The notes under the pieces are model-generated. The model was not told the origin of the DNA. It did not search any database and saw nothing but the letters and a program-made list of their open reading frames with translations. Below, piece by piece: positions 1 to 5,762 of a stretch of 5,762 bases of DNA (the first letter of the stretch is position 1; every line of letters begins with the position of its first letter). Position numbers and translations under genes: made by a program. Source of the DNA: Gemmataceae bacterium (GTDB lineage Bacteria; Planctomycetota; Planctomycetia; Gemmatales; Gemmataceae); the NCBI GenBank assembly GCA_009691815.1, contig SIAL01000235.1, positions 1-5,762 of the forward strand, in the 5' to 3' direction.

Positions 1-855
1 GAGTTGGAAACCGCGGCGACGATAGGCCCAGCACATATAGCTAACGCTGACAAAAAAGGAAGCGGGTAGTCGATTGAGCTTGCCTATTTTGCAACAGCCA
101 ACGGTAAGTTTGCCGCCAAACCCCATAGGCCCAATTTGCAGGCGGTTGGCCTCCTCAAGGATCCGTTCTTCGAGGGCGCCTAAATCAGGATCGGGGTTGG
201 TGTCATCCACCTCCCGGAGCAGTTGGTGCTTGGCATGTTCATATCCCGTGGCCCGGTCGCCCCCGATGCACACGCCCAAAAATCCGGGACCACACCCTTT
301 CCCTTGGGCATTTTGAACTGATTCCAAAATGCAGCCGCGGACTCCAAAAAGATCACGGTCAAAGGCCTGACCCTGAAGCGTTGCGGGAAGGGAATATTGG
401 GCGCTCATGTTTTCGCATCCGCCCCCCTTGAGGATTAGGCGAATATCGATTTCGGTATTTTGGTGTTGGTGAAAATGAAACACCGGAGACCCGGGTCCAA
501 GGTTGTCGCCGGTGTTAGCCCCGGTAACCGAATCGACAGAATTTTGACGAAGGTACCCAACCCGCGTCGCCTCGGTTACCGCCAGCTTGGCCGCTGTTTC
601 CAAGCTTAATTGGTCAAACCCGGTTGGCGCGGCGACATAAAAAGTAATGGTGCCCGTATCTTGGCAAATGGGCAGGCTCCGCCTTTTGGCCAAGTCGATA
701 TTGGTTTCCACGAGCGACAAGGCCAAGTCGGCACGAGATCCCGCCGTTTCAAGGCCGTGTTGTAAATGGAGGACTTGATTGACATCCTGGGGCAAGCAGG
801 TGGAGGTTCGACGAATCAGTTCTAACAAGGATGCTTCAAAGGCTTTCATGTTCAT
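1..855 (-). CDS. Class I (Fe-S) fumarate hydratase, alpha region, 3' end cut by window edge
   Basis: This gene probably interconverts fumarate and L-malate in the TCA cycle using an oxygen-sensitive [4Fe-4S] cluster in the cytoplasm. It reads as 285 codons with no stop before the window edge. Visible family motifs are PICQDTG at residues 62-68, TGANTGDN at 111-118, KGGGCENMS at 143-151, GCGPGFLGVCIGGD at 187-200, GPMGFGGK at 242-249 and a closing CWAYRR at 275-280. By family comparison, Cys64, Cys188 and Cys275 are the likely cluster ligands. Alpha subunits of two-subunit class I enzymes usually end soon after the CWA motif, so either the stop lies just outside or the protein continues into a fused beta domain. 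ATG at 855 is chosen because AGGTG lies 4 nt upstream; a second ATG at 849 is a weaker option. The close relative L(+)-tartrate dehydratase alpha (TtdA) cannot be excluded, nor can another hydro-lyase of the family. Confidence 0.9.
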   Translation of the reverse strand, partial: MNMKAFEASLLELIRRTSTCLPQDVNQVLHLQHGLETAGSRADLALSLVETNIDLAKRRSLPICQDTGTITFYVAAPTGFDQLSLETAAKLAVTEATRVGYLRQNSVDSVTGANTGDNLGPGSPVFHFHQHQNTEIDIRLILKGGGCENMSAQYSLPATLQGQAFDRDLFGVRGCILESVQNAQGKGCGPGFLGVCIGGDRATGYEHAKHQLLREVDDTNPDPDLGALEERILEEANRLQIGPMGFGGKLTVGCCKIGKLNRLPASFFVSVSYMCWAYRRRGFQL

Positions 856-859
856 GATT

Positions 860-864
860 CACCT
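860..864 (-). promoter_or_regulatory. Ribosome binding site of the fumarase gene
   Basis: The minus strand reads AGGTG, then AATC, then ATG. This spacing supports the start at 855 over the in-frame ATG two codons later. Confidence 0.6.
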
Positions 865-884
865 ATTCAAAAAAAGCTCTCTTG

Positions 885-926
885 GGGCCTGATCAAGCCC
901 GGATCTTTTTCGATTAAAGATCCGGG
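885..926 (-). terminator. Terminator-like hairpin plus overlapping palindrome between the CPPC gene and fumarase
   Basis: CCCGGATCTTT (898-908) and AAAGATCCGGG (916-926) form a perfect 11-bp stem with a 7-nt loop. In the transcript it begins 22 nt after the CPPC gene stop, a good distance for a terminator. No U-run follows the stem directly. Instead an imperfect palindrome (885-900, GGGC/GCCC arms around TGATCA) shares its first three bases with the stem, and a run of seven U's comes only at 869-875. It may be a non-canonical terminator, a 3'-end stabilising hairpin, or a leader structure for the fumarase gene. The stem itself is certain from the sequence; its function is inferred. Confidence 0.5.
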
Positions 927-948
927 AGCGGCCAAAGTTTGCTGGGGT

Positions 949-2661
949 TTATTTTCCTTCGGGCAAGTCGGCTTGGGCCGCCTGAAGGATTTCGTGGGTT
1001 TTGTCGTTCTGGATGAAGGCCACCAGTTTGAGATGTTTGAGGTCAAGGGGTTTAATAGAAATGGGGAAGGGGCCGTTTTCTTTTTCAAACTTTTCCAGGT
1101 AGCCAGTGAGGGTTTCACGGAGTTTAGGGATCTCCACAGTAAAGGATTCTTCCCCTTCGGTTTTCTTAAGGGCCACACCGGTTACCCCGCCTGGAAAATC
1201 CCGAACAATGTGATGGTGAAGCCTTTGGCCGTTGCTGCCCGGATAGCGGACCTCATTTTCAATCAAAACCGTGTGCAACTTCAGGTTATCGGTGGATTTT
1301 AGGCCCTTATAGATCACCCTGGCGCCGACCTTGTTGCCGCTGGCACCGGCTTCAATGGAGAGTTCCACCGGGGTGGGTGCATTCGTAAGCGAGGTGTTGA
1401 TGATTTTGGTTAGGGCCTGGTAACTGCGCTCGGCTCCTTGACGGTTGCCCCCCAGAGGAGGCCCTGCTTTGCCATTTATCATCATGGTGGGAGTGCCTTC
1501 GATGTCCTTTTCATAAAAGTTTTGCCGGGATTCGCTGGTCGCGTTGGTGAGGGCGTCCGGCCCGGGGATGTGAAGGTGATATTGCAAAAGGATCACATCC
1601 TTGGAGGTGTAGGTTTTGATCAACGCATCGAAGGAAACATCCGCCGCCACGCAAGGGGGACACATTGCCCCGGTGAAAAGCTCTACCACAACGGCGCGGT
1701 TGGAGTCTGCCTTGCGGCCGGCATAGGGTGTGGGTTTGAAGGGGATGTTTATTTTCTCGAATTCCAAATCCAGTTTAGATTCGAGGCCATCAAGACGGGC
1801 CGTAATTTTGGCGGCATCGTCGGTCTTGCCGCTTTTCAAAAGAGCCATCCGGAGCACTCCCAGAAGGCCGGCCTCTTGTTGGGCGGGAGCAGTTGGTCCC
1901 AAGTCTTTAAGCAAGCCTTCCGAAAGCAGGATCGCCTTGGGGGCACTTCCCTTTTCTTTGGCCAATTCTCCAGCGATTTCGCGGGTGATCCGGGAGGAAA
2001 AGGCTTTGCCAAAATCATTTGCCGAGCTGACCACGACATCCGCCATTTGGGCCGCTTGATCGGATTTCCCCGACTTCAGGGCGGCAATGACAACCAGAGT
2101 GGTTCCTCGAATAGTGGCGGCTCGTCCGGGAAGATCTTTCACCATGGCCTTGGCCAATTGGATTTGTTCGTCCAAGTTTGCTGCTTTGGTGATTGCTTGG
2201 AGTTTTTCGTTCCCTTCGGCGGGGGTCTCCAGTTTGACATCCTTGAGGTCCTTTTTATCGCTTTTGGAAAGGTAGGCCGGAAGGAGGTTGCTTCGAAGGT
2301 CCATATGGCCCCCGGTCCGGGTTGCCTTGTTTGCGGGCCCAACAAAAACGAAGGAGATGTTTAGCTGCGGAGATGCCAAGGAAAAGGTAAGTTCGCCGTC
2401 TTTGAGGGTGGCCCCGGTTGCCTTGGCATTTTTGAACGGTTCGATGCCATGGGTAAGCAGTTCAACCTTGGGGGACTTTTCGTCACCCTTAATCTCAACG
2501 AGGCCAAGGATACTGTCTTGTCCGCCGCCTTGAGCAGGCAGGGTTCCCACGACCTTCCAAACCCCGGCGAAAGGTGTTTCCGCAGCGCCAATGTGGCCGA
2601 CAAGGTTGCCCACTCCCAGCAAAAGAGCCAGAATTCCCGTCATCCCCGTAAGCCTAATCAT
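949..2661 (-). CDS. Secreted multi-domain protein with CPPC thioredoxin-like (Omp28/DUF1223-like) domain
   Basis: This is a 570-residue exported protein of unknown role, probably redox-active. Residues 1-27 look like a signal peptide: basic start, hydrophobic stretch 8-23, and likely cleavage after GAA at 25-27. Residues about 28-130 look beta-rich and carry GVWKVVG at 33-39. Residues about 145-300 look mostly helical and rich in Ala, Lys and Leu, possibly TPR-like. Residues about 310-425 look like a thioredoxin fold: VVVELFTGAMCPPC places the redox pair at Cys334 and Cys337, IEGTPTMMINGK supplies the usual cis-Pro (Pro391), and YHLHIPGPDALTN (361-373) is inserted between them. Residues about 430-556 form a further domain with NEVRYPGSNGQRLHHHIVRDF (469-489). 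The CPPC site suggests thiol-disulfide chemistry outside the cytoplasm, but the substrate is unknown. The start follows GGGAGGG with good spacing. It lies 60 nt after tdk and could be co-transcribed, though it shares no obvious pathway with tdk. No frameshift is evident. Confidence 0.85.
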   Translation of the reverse strand: MIRLTGMTGILALLLGVGNLVGHIGAAETPFAGVWKVVGTLPAQGGGQDSILGLVEIKGDEKSPKVELLTHGIEPFKNAKATGATLKDGELTFSLASPQLNISFVFVGPANKATRTGGHMDLRSNLLPAYLSKSDKKDLKDVKLETPAEGNEKLQAITKAANLDEQIQLAKAMVKDLPGRAATIRGTTLVVIAALKSGKSDQAAQMADVVVSSANDFGKAFSSRITREIAGELAKEKGSAPKAILLSEGLLKDLGPTAPAQQEAGLLGVLRMALLKSGKTDDAAKITARLDGLESKLDLEFEKINIPFKPTPYAGRKADSNRAVVVELFTGAMCPPCVAADVSFDALIKTYTSKDVILLQYHLHIPGPDALTNATSESRQNFYEKDIEGTPTMMINGKAGPPLGGNRQGAERSYQALTKIINTSLTNAPTPVELSIEAGASGNKVGARVIYKGLKSTDNLKLHTVLIENEVRYPGSNGQRLHHHIVRDFPGGVTGVALKKTEGEESFTVEIPKLRETLTGYLEKFEKENGPFPISIKPLDLKHLKLVAFIQNDKTHEILQAAQADLPEGK

Positions 2662-2668
2662 GATACCG

Positions 2669-2675
2669 CCCTCCC
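2669..2675 (-). promoter_or_regulatory. Ribosome binding site of the CPPC protein gene
   Basis: GGGAGGG lies 7 nt before the ATG at 2661 and precedes a clear signal peptide, which fixes the start. In the rest of the 60-nt gap after tdk (2676-2721) I see no hairpin and no convincing -35/-10 pair. Confidence 0.65.
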
Positions 2676-2721
2676 ATTTGGGTGTTCGCTTTTTGGAATA
2701 AAATCTAGGACAGGGTTTATC

Positions 2722-3345
2722 TTACCGTTTAGGTTCATTTGTGCTATCCGCATTATCATAGGCGGGCCAACCCGGACATTGCCTTGATTGAAGGGCCTCC
2801 ATGAAATGCTTGCGGCAAAAGGGGATATACCTATTGTTGCCACCGACCTCCACTTGGGAGCCTTCTCGTTCCACCGAACCATCGGCGGCCACCCGTACCA
2901 CCATGGTCGCTTTATGCCCGCAAAAACAGATCGTTTTGAGTTCGGTAATGGTGTCGGCCCACGCCAAAAGGGCCGCGCTTCCGGGGAACAGTTCGCCCCG
3001 AAAATCGGTCCTGAGGCCATAACACATTACCGGAACATTTGCTTCATCGACCACTTTGGCCAACTGGTGTACCTGTTCTTTGGTCAAAAATTGGGCCTCA
3101 TCAAGGAGGATGCAATCGCAAGGTTTGGCTGTACAGACCGACCAAAAATCGGTTTGCTTGTCAAAGTGTCGGGCTTTGGAGCAGATGCCGATTCGTGAGG
3201 AAATCAGACCTTCGGGACGATCATCCAGGAGGGCGGTAAAAAGGAGAGTGGTCATTCCCCTTTCGATATAGTTATGGGCGGCCTGCAATAGGGCCGTTGA
3301 TTTCCCCGCGTTCATGGTCGAGTAATAAAAGTAAAGTTTGGCCAT
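2722..3345 (-). CDS. tdk: Thymidine kinase, type II
   Basis: This cytoplasmic salvage enzyme phosphorylates thymidine to dTMP with ATP. The 207-residue length fits the bacterial type II family (E. coli Tdk is about 205). The N-terminus MAKLYFYYSTMNAGKS closely matches E. coli Tdk and includes the P-loop around Gly14-Lys15-Ser16. LLDEAQFL at 80-87 carries Glu83, expected to be the catalytic base. CYGLRTDFRGELF at 108-120 is the conserved substrate-side stretch. Cys140, Cys142, Cys177 and His180 fit the structural zinc site, and GGNNRYIPFCRKH (168-180) is the thymidine-binding lasso region. The start at 3345 is preferred over the upstream in-frame ATG at 3456 because the extra 37 residues would overlap the end of hemA and have no family counterpart, while GGGAGG sits just before 3345. 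It follows hemA by 25 nt, so co-transcription is likely. The residues after about 188 are variable in the family. Confidence 0.97.
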   Translation of the reverse strand: MAKLYFYYSTMNAGKSTALLQAAHNYIERGMTTLLFTALLDDRPEGLISSRIGICSKARHFDKQTDFWSVCTAKPCDCILLDEAQFLTKEQVHQLAKVVDEANVPVMCYGLRTDFRGELFPGSAALLAWADTITELKTICFCGHKATMVVRVAADGSVEREGSQVEVGGNNRYIPFCRKHFMEALQSRQCPGWPAYDNADSTNEPKR

Positions 3346-3349
3346 GGGG

Positions 3350-3355
3350 CCTCCC
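3350..3355 (-). promoter_or_regulatory. Ribosome binding site that decides the tdk start
   Basis: GGGAGG followed by CCCC and then ATG on the minus strand lies in the 25-nt hemA-tdk spacer. It supports the short tdk start over the extended one at 3456. Confidence 0.7.
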
Positions 3356-3370
3356 TTCGTGGTTGTCCGG

Positions 3371-4648
3371 TTAGTCGTGAATGCGGAAGAGTTGCCTAAG
3401 GGCATCCAATAGGGTGTGTTTCCCCGACGGAGATCGCTTGGTCGTTTCCTCGGCAAGGGCGCTTATCGGGCCATGGAGAAACTGATTTTGCAGCAGCCGA
3501 AACGCTCCCTCGATGGCGGCGCGGTCTTCGGCCCCCACCCGATCGGCCAGTTTTTGCATCAGTTGGCCCACCACAGCTTTGCGTTTGGCCTCAAACTCCC
3601 GATTAAGGCGCGCGATCACCGGCCCGTTGCGTCGGCGCAACCAATCCGATTCGAATAGGCCTACTTCCTTGTCAACCATGGCTTCGGCCGTGCCCAAATG
3701 GCTTCGTCGGTCAGCGATTCTCGTTTCACGAACCTTCTGCAAATCGTCGATGTTATAAAGGCACATGGTTTCGCCATCATGGAGCGTTGGCTCAAAATCG
3801 CGAGGAACCGCGATGTCAATAACCACCATGGTGCCTTTTCGCCTTTGGGCTTGAACCCGTTGCCATCTGGCCCTGTCCACAATCGGTTCGCTTGCCCCGG
3901 TGGTGGATAGGACTATGTCCGATCGGATAAGTAGTTCATCGAGATTTTCAAAAGGGACAACCTGACCGCCACAGGTTTCAGCGACGGCTTTGGCTTTGTC
4001 GGGGTTTCGGTTGGTGACAAGGATTCGTTTGGGCTTAAGTTCGGCGAGGTGTTTGAGGGTCAGTTCTCCCATTTTCCCCGCGCCAATTACGGCAACAGTC
4101 TTGTCGGTGAATTGGTCGAACACCTCGCTGACAAAATCCACCGCCAAGCTCGACACGGAGACATGGCCTTGGGCGATTCCCGTTTCGGTGCGGATGCGTC
4201 GGGCGATTACCCGGGCGTGTTGAAACAGGGCATTGAGCATGGGGCCCGCGCAACCGCTTGCTTGGGCGGCTTCGAGAGCCTGTTTGGCTTGGGCGGCAAT
4301 TTGCCCCTCTCCTAAGACCATGCTGTCCAGAGAGCTGGTCACCCGAAACAGGTGGCGAATTGCCTCGTGGCCTTCATGGCAGTACAGGTGGGGTTCTATC
4401 GCCAAAGAATCCACGGGATAAATTCGCCCCCAAAACTCCCCAAGCTCTTTGAATCCGGGCAAAGGCGCGCCCTCACCCCCCAAATAAAACTCGACCCGAT
4501 TGCAAGTGCTAAGGAGGACCACCTCGCAGGCCAGTTCGCTATTGGCCCGCTCCAACGCAAGGAGCAGGGTGCTTGGGGTAAACCCAAGCCTTTCCCGAAG
4601 CCCAATCGAGGTGGTGCGAAAACTGAGCCCAAAAACCCGCAAGTTCAT
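3371..4648 (-). CDS. hemA: Glutamyl-tRNA reductase
   Basis: HemA reduces glutamyl-tRNA(Glu) to glutamate-1-semialdehyde with NADPH, the first dedicated step of the C5 route to heme and other tetrapyrroles. The 425 residues match the usual family length. The N-terminal catalytic domain carries LLSTCNRVEFY (45-55), with Cys49 as the thioester nucleophile, and MVLGEGQIAAQAKQA (110-124). The NADPH domain follows, with VIGAGKMGELTLKHL (187-201), VTNRNPDKA (211-219), LSTTGASEPI (247-256) and DIAVPRDFEP (278-287). YNIDDL (298-303) leads into the linker helix, and the C-terminal helical dimerisation domain ends at LLDALRQLFRIHD. The start at 4648 is chosen because MNLRVFGLSFRTTSI matches the family N-terminus and GAAGG lies 4 nt upstream. 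An in-frame extension to 4822 lies entirely within hemX/ccsA. The ATG overlaps the upstream stop by 4 nt, which suggests translational coupling. I do not see the Lys-Lys pair associated with proteolytic heme control of enteric HemA. Confidence 0.97.
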   Translation of the reverse strand: MNLRVFGLSFRTTSIGLRERLGFTPSTLLLALERANSELACEVVLLSTCNRVEFYLGGEGAPLPGFKELGEFWGRIYPVDSLAIEPHLYCHEGHEAIRHLFRVTSSLDSMVLGEGQIAAQAKQALEAAQASGCAGPMLNALFQHARVIARRIRTETGIAQGHVSVSSLAVDFVSEVFDQFTDKTVAVIGAGKMGELTLKHLAELKPKRILVTNRNPDKAKAVAETCGGQVVPFENLDELLIRSDIVLSTTGASEPIVDRARWQRVQAQRRKGTMVVIDIAVPRDFEPTLHDGETMCLYNIDDLQKVRETRIADRRSHLGTAEAMVDKEVGLFESDWLRRRNGPVIARLNREFEAKRKAVVGQLMQKLADRVGAEDRAAIEGAFRLLQNQFLHGPISALAEETTKRSPSGKHTLLDALRQLFRIHD

Positions 4649-5523
4649 GGTGCCTTCACCCCGGGATTTCGGGACGATGCCTTTGGACCTGTGGGAAGCG
4701 TGTGGGGTAGCACTAAACAGACCACAAGCAAAAGCCAAACCCCAACGGTCATCCAGGCCATGACCGAGCCCCGAAATCGGGTTCCATATCTTAGGCCGAG
4801 CAATACGCCAAAGACCAGCCAAAGGCCAAGGGCCCCAAGGACTTTCGGATCCGAGAAACCATCGAGTTCCGAAGCGTGGGCGAACATTATCCCCACACCA
4901 ACCCCAAGGCCGGCACTCAATAGGGGAAAGGCCACAGCGACCAGCCGCTTGTTCATGGTTTCCAGCCCCTCAAGCGTAAAAAGGGACAATCCCCTACCGG
5001 GGGCGAGTTTGCTTTTGAGTTGTCTGGCTCGAATCAAAAACATTAACGATCCGATAAAGGCCACACTGAGAACCACTGACGCGGCTAGCAATAATACCCC
5101 ATGCAGCCGGTTCCAAAAGTTTAGGTTGGCCATGGAGAACAGATTCGGTAACCCACCTTCTTCGGGAGGGGGCGGACCGATGATGGTCGCCATTCCCACC
5201 ATTCCCAAAACCATGGGGAGGAGAAACATCGACCAAGAAACCCGGCCCCGGTGCGCTTGTTCATAGACCGAAAAGGCCGCCAAAAACCAAGCAAGGACCA
5301 GCAGCCAACCGAATTGCCACGCAATGGAGGGCTGCCAGGTCCAAAGGTATAGGGAGTGGGCGACGAGGCCAGCCGCCGCCATGATCCACGCCCCACCCCG
5401 AAACCAAACGGGTAATTGGGGCCACTTTTTGAATAGCGGTAACCTTTGCCACATCGCTAGGCAGTCAAGGCCCAGCGACAGGGCGTAGCTTGCCGCGAAA
5501 CAAAAAAGCGAGACGCGTTCCAT
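4645..5523 (-). CDS. HemX/CcsA-type membrane protein upstream of hemA
   Basis: This is a 292-residue polytopic membrane protein of the cytochrome c assembly (CcsA/HemX) family. I count about eight hydrophobic segments, near 4-24, 42-61, 68-88, 98-116, 139-164, 194-216, 229-245 and 254-273. Candidate family residues are His56 (LVAHSLYL), His141 (RLHGVLLL) and the RQLK after the fifth segment (167-170). A late stretch, GFSDPKVLGALGLW (222-235), keeps the Asp-Pro-Lys of the WWD-related motif but lacks the neighbouring Trp. HemX in Bacillus lowers HemA levels, and CcsA proteins handle heme for cytochrome c maturation. The 4-nt overlap with hemA favours a HemX-like role or heme handling, but the exact function is not proved. 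The Shine-Dalgarno sequence is weak (CGGA). The start is chosen because the first membrane segment begins immediately. The preceding 68-nt gap has no convincing promoter that I can defend. Confidence 0.8.
   Translation of the reverse strand: MERVSLFCFAASYALSLGLDCLAMWQRLPLFKKWPQLPVWFRGGAWIMAAAGLVAHSLYLWTWQPSIAWQFGWLLVLAWFLAAFSVYEQAHRGRVSWSMFLLPMVLGMVGMATIIGPPPPEEGGLPNLFSMANLNFWNRLHGVLLLAASVVLSVAFIGSLMFLIRARQLKSKLAPGRGLSLFTLEGLETMNKRLVAVAFPLLSAGLGVGVGIMFAHASELDGFSDPKVLGALGLWLVFGVLLGLRYGTRFRGSVMAWMTVGVWLLLVVCLVLPHTLPTGPKASSRNPGVKAP
4653..4657 (-). promoter_or_regulatory. Ribosome binding site of hemA inside the hemX/ccsA 3' end
   Basis: GAAGG, then CACC, then ATG on the minus strand, located within the last codons of the upstream gene. 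Together with the ATGA overlap, it supports coupled translation and the start at 4648. Confidence 0.55.
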
Positions 5524-5576
5524 GGTGGTTTCCGTCCGCTAAAAAAGGAAAAGTACCGCCAAAAGGGTTGATAAGT

Positions 5577-5604
5577 AAAAAAGTCCCCGGCCTAGCGGCG
5601 GGAC
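5577..5604 (-). terminator. Intrinsic terminator of enolase, overlapping its stop codon
   Basis: In the transcript GTCCC-GCC pairs with GGC-CG-GGGAC, where CG is a 2-nt bulge. The loop is GCTA, and six U's follow directly. The stem covers the last codons and the TAG of enolase, so termination would fall at or just past the stop. This is read directly from the sequence; termination strength is not tested. If it works, hemX/ccsA needs its own promoter in the remaining roughly 50 nt, or depends on read-through. Confidence 0.6.
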
Positions 5605-5762
5605 GCGGGCCACACACAAGAACCGTACTTTGCCGAGGCCCCCAACTCTTCCTCGATACGCAAAAGTTGGTTGTATTTGGCGATCCGATCGGTCCGGGAG
5701 GCCGAACCTGTCTTGATTTGACCGGCATTGGTGGCGACCGCGATGTCCGCGATGGTTGTATC
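5592..5762 (-). CDS. eno: Enolase, C-terminal 56 codons (5' part beyond the window)
   Basis: Enolase converts 2-phosphoglycerate to phosphoenolpyruvate in glycolysis and gluconeogenesis. Only the C-terminal end is present. The stretch IADIAVATNAGQIKTGSASR followed by TDRIAKYNQLLRIEEELG is the highly conserved enolase C-terminal signature. Its Lys in GQIKTGS corresponds to the active-site lysine (Lys392/396 in well-studied enolases). The tail after AKYG (SCVWPASRR) is lineage-variable. The reading frame runs to the window edge and stops with TAG at 5594-5592. The end overlaps an intrinsic-terminator-like hairpin. Confidence 0.96.
   Translation of the reverse strand, partial: DTTIADIAVATNAGQIKTGSASRTDRIAKYNQLLRIEEELGASAKYGSCVWPASRR

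Noticed and set aside
180..362. A 60-codon minus-strand frame inside the fumarase gene
   Set aside because: It is an alternative frame of the fumarase coding region, which carries continuous conserved motifs in the proper frame.
1438..2364. A 308-codon open frame on the plus strand, antisense to the CPPC protein gene
   Set aside because: Its translation has no recognisable domain and is rich in Gly, Phe and His as expected of an antisense shadow. The minus-strand gene has a signal peptide, a ribosome binding site and conserved motifs.
3346..3456. A 37-residue N-terminal extension of thymidine kinase
   Set aside because: It overlaps the end of hemA and lacks family similarity. The MAKLYFYY start has a strong Shine-Dalgarno sequence and matches E. 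coli Tdk.
4649..4822. A 58-residue N-terminal extension of hemA
   Set aside because: It has no family counterpart and lies wholly within the hemX/ccsA coding region. The internal ATG at 4648 matches the family N-terminus and has its own ribosome binding site.
4352..5266. A 304-codon open frame on the plus strand across hemA and hemX/ccsA
   Set aside because: It is low-complexity and rich in Pro, Lys, Arg, Ser and Thr, has no domain I recognise, and spans the junction of two well-supported genes on the other strand.
5524..5576. A possible promoter for hemX/ccsA (TTGGCG-like box, T-rich stretch)
   Set aside because: No -10-like hexamer lies at a suitable spacing, so I cannot support it from the sequence alone.
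5465..5728. An 87-codon minus-strand frame across the enolase end and the gap
   Set aside because: It is out of frame with the clear enolase C-terminal signature and runs through the terminator-like hairpin into the start of hemX/ccsA.

Overview
All supported genes in this window lie on the minus strand, so the biological reading order is from high to low coordinates. The gene content is bacterial housekeeping. It comprises the last 56 codons of enolase, a HemX/CcsA-type membrane protein, glutamyl-tRNA reductase (hemA), a type II thymidine kinase (tdk), a secreted protein with a CPPC thioredoxin-like domain, and most or all of a class I (Fe-S) fumarate hydratase alpha region. The large secreted protein with an Omp28/DUF1223-like CPPC domain is a type I associate with Planctomycetota (perhaps Gemmatales). 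That assignment is inference from recalled families, not from a search.

Layout. Enolase ends at 5592, and its last codons form one arm of an intrinsic-terminator-like hairpin followed by six U's. A 68-nt gap leads to the hemX/ccsA-like gene (5523-4645), whose TGA overlaps the hemA ATG by 4 nt (ATGA). hemA (4648-3371) is followed after 25 nt by tdk (3345-2722), and after 60 nt by the CPPC protein gene (2661-949). A 93-nt gap (856-948) holds an 11-bp hairpin and an overlapping imperfect palindrome. The fumarase gene starts at 855 and runs to the window edge with no stop.

How the genes work together. The hemX-hemA pair is a recognised arrangement: HemA makes glutamate-1-semialdehyde, the first dedicated step of C5-pathway tetrapyrrole synthesis, and HemX-type proteins have been linked to HemA abundance or to heme/cytochrome handling. 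Both hemA and tdk have strong Shine-Dalgarno sequences and short spacers, so hemX-hemA-tdk probably forms one transcription unit, possibly extending into the CPPC gene. Fumarase and enolase belong to central carbon metabolism and probably to separate units.

The window is densely coding, with no mobile element, CRISPR array, tRNA or rRNA visible. I found no convincing new multi-gene system. The points most worth checking are the multi-domain CPPC protein, the degenerate WWD-like region of the HemX homologue, and the RNA structures in the two intergenic gaps.
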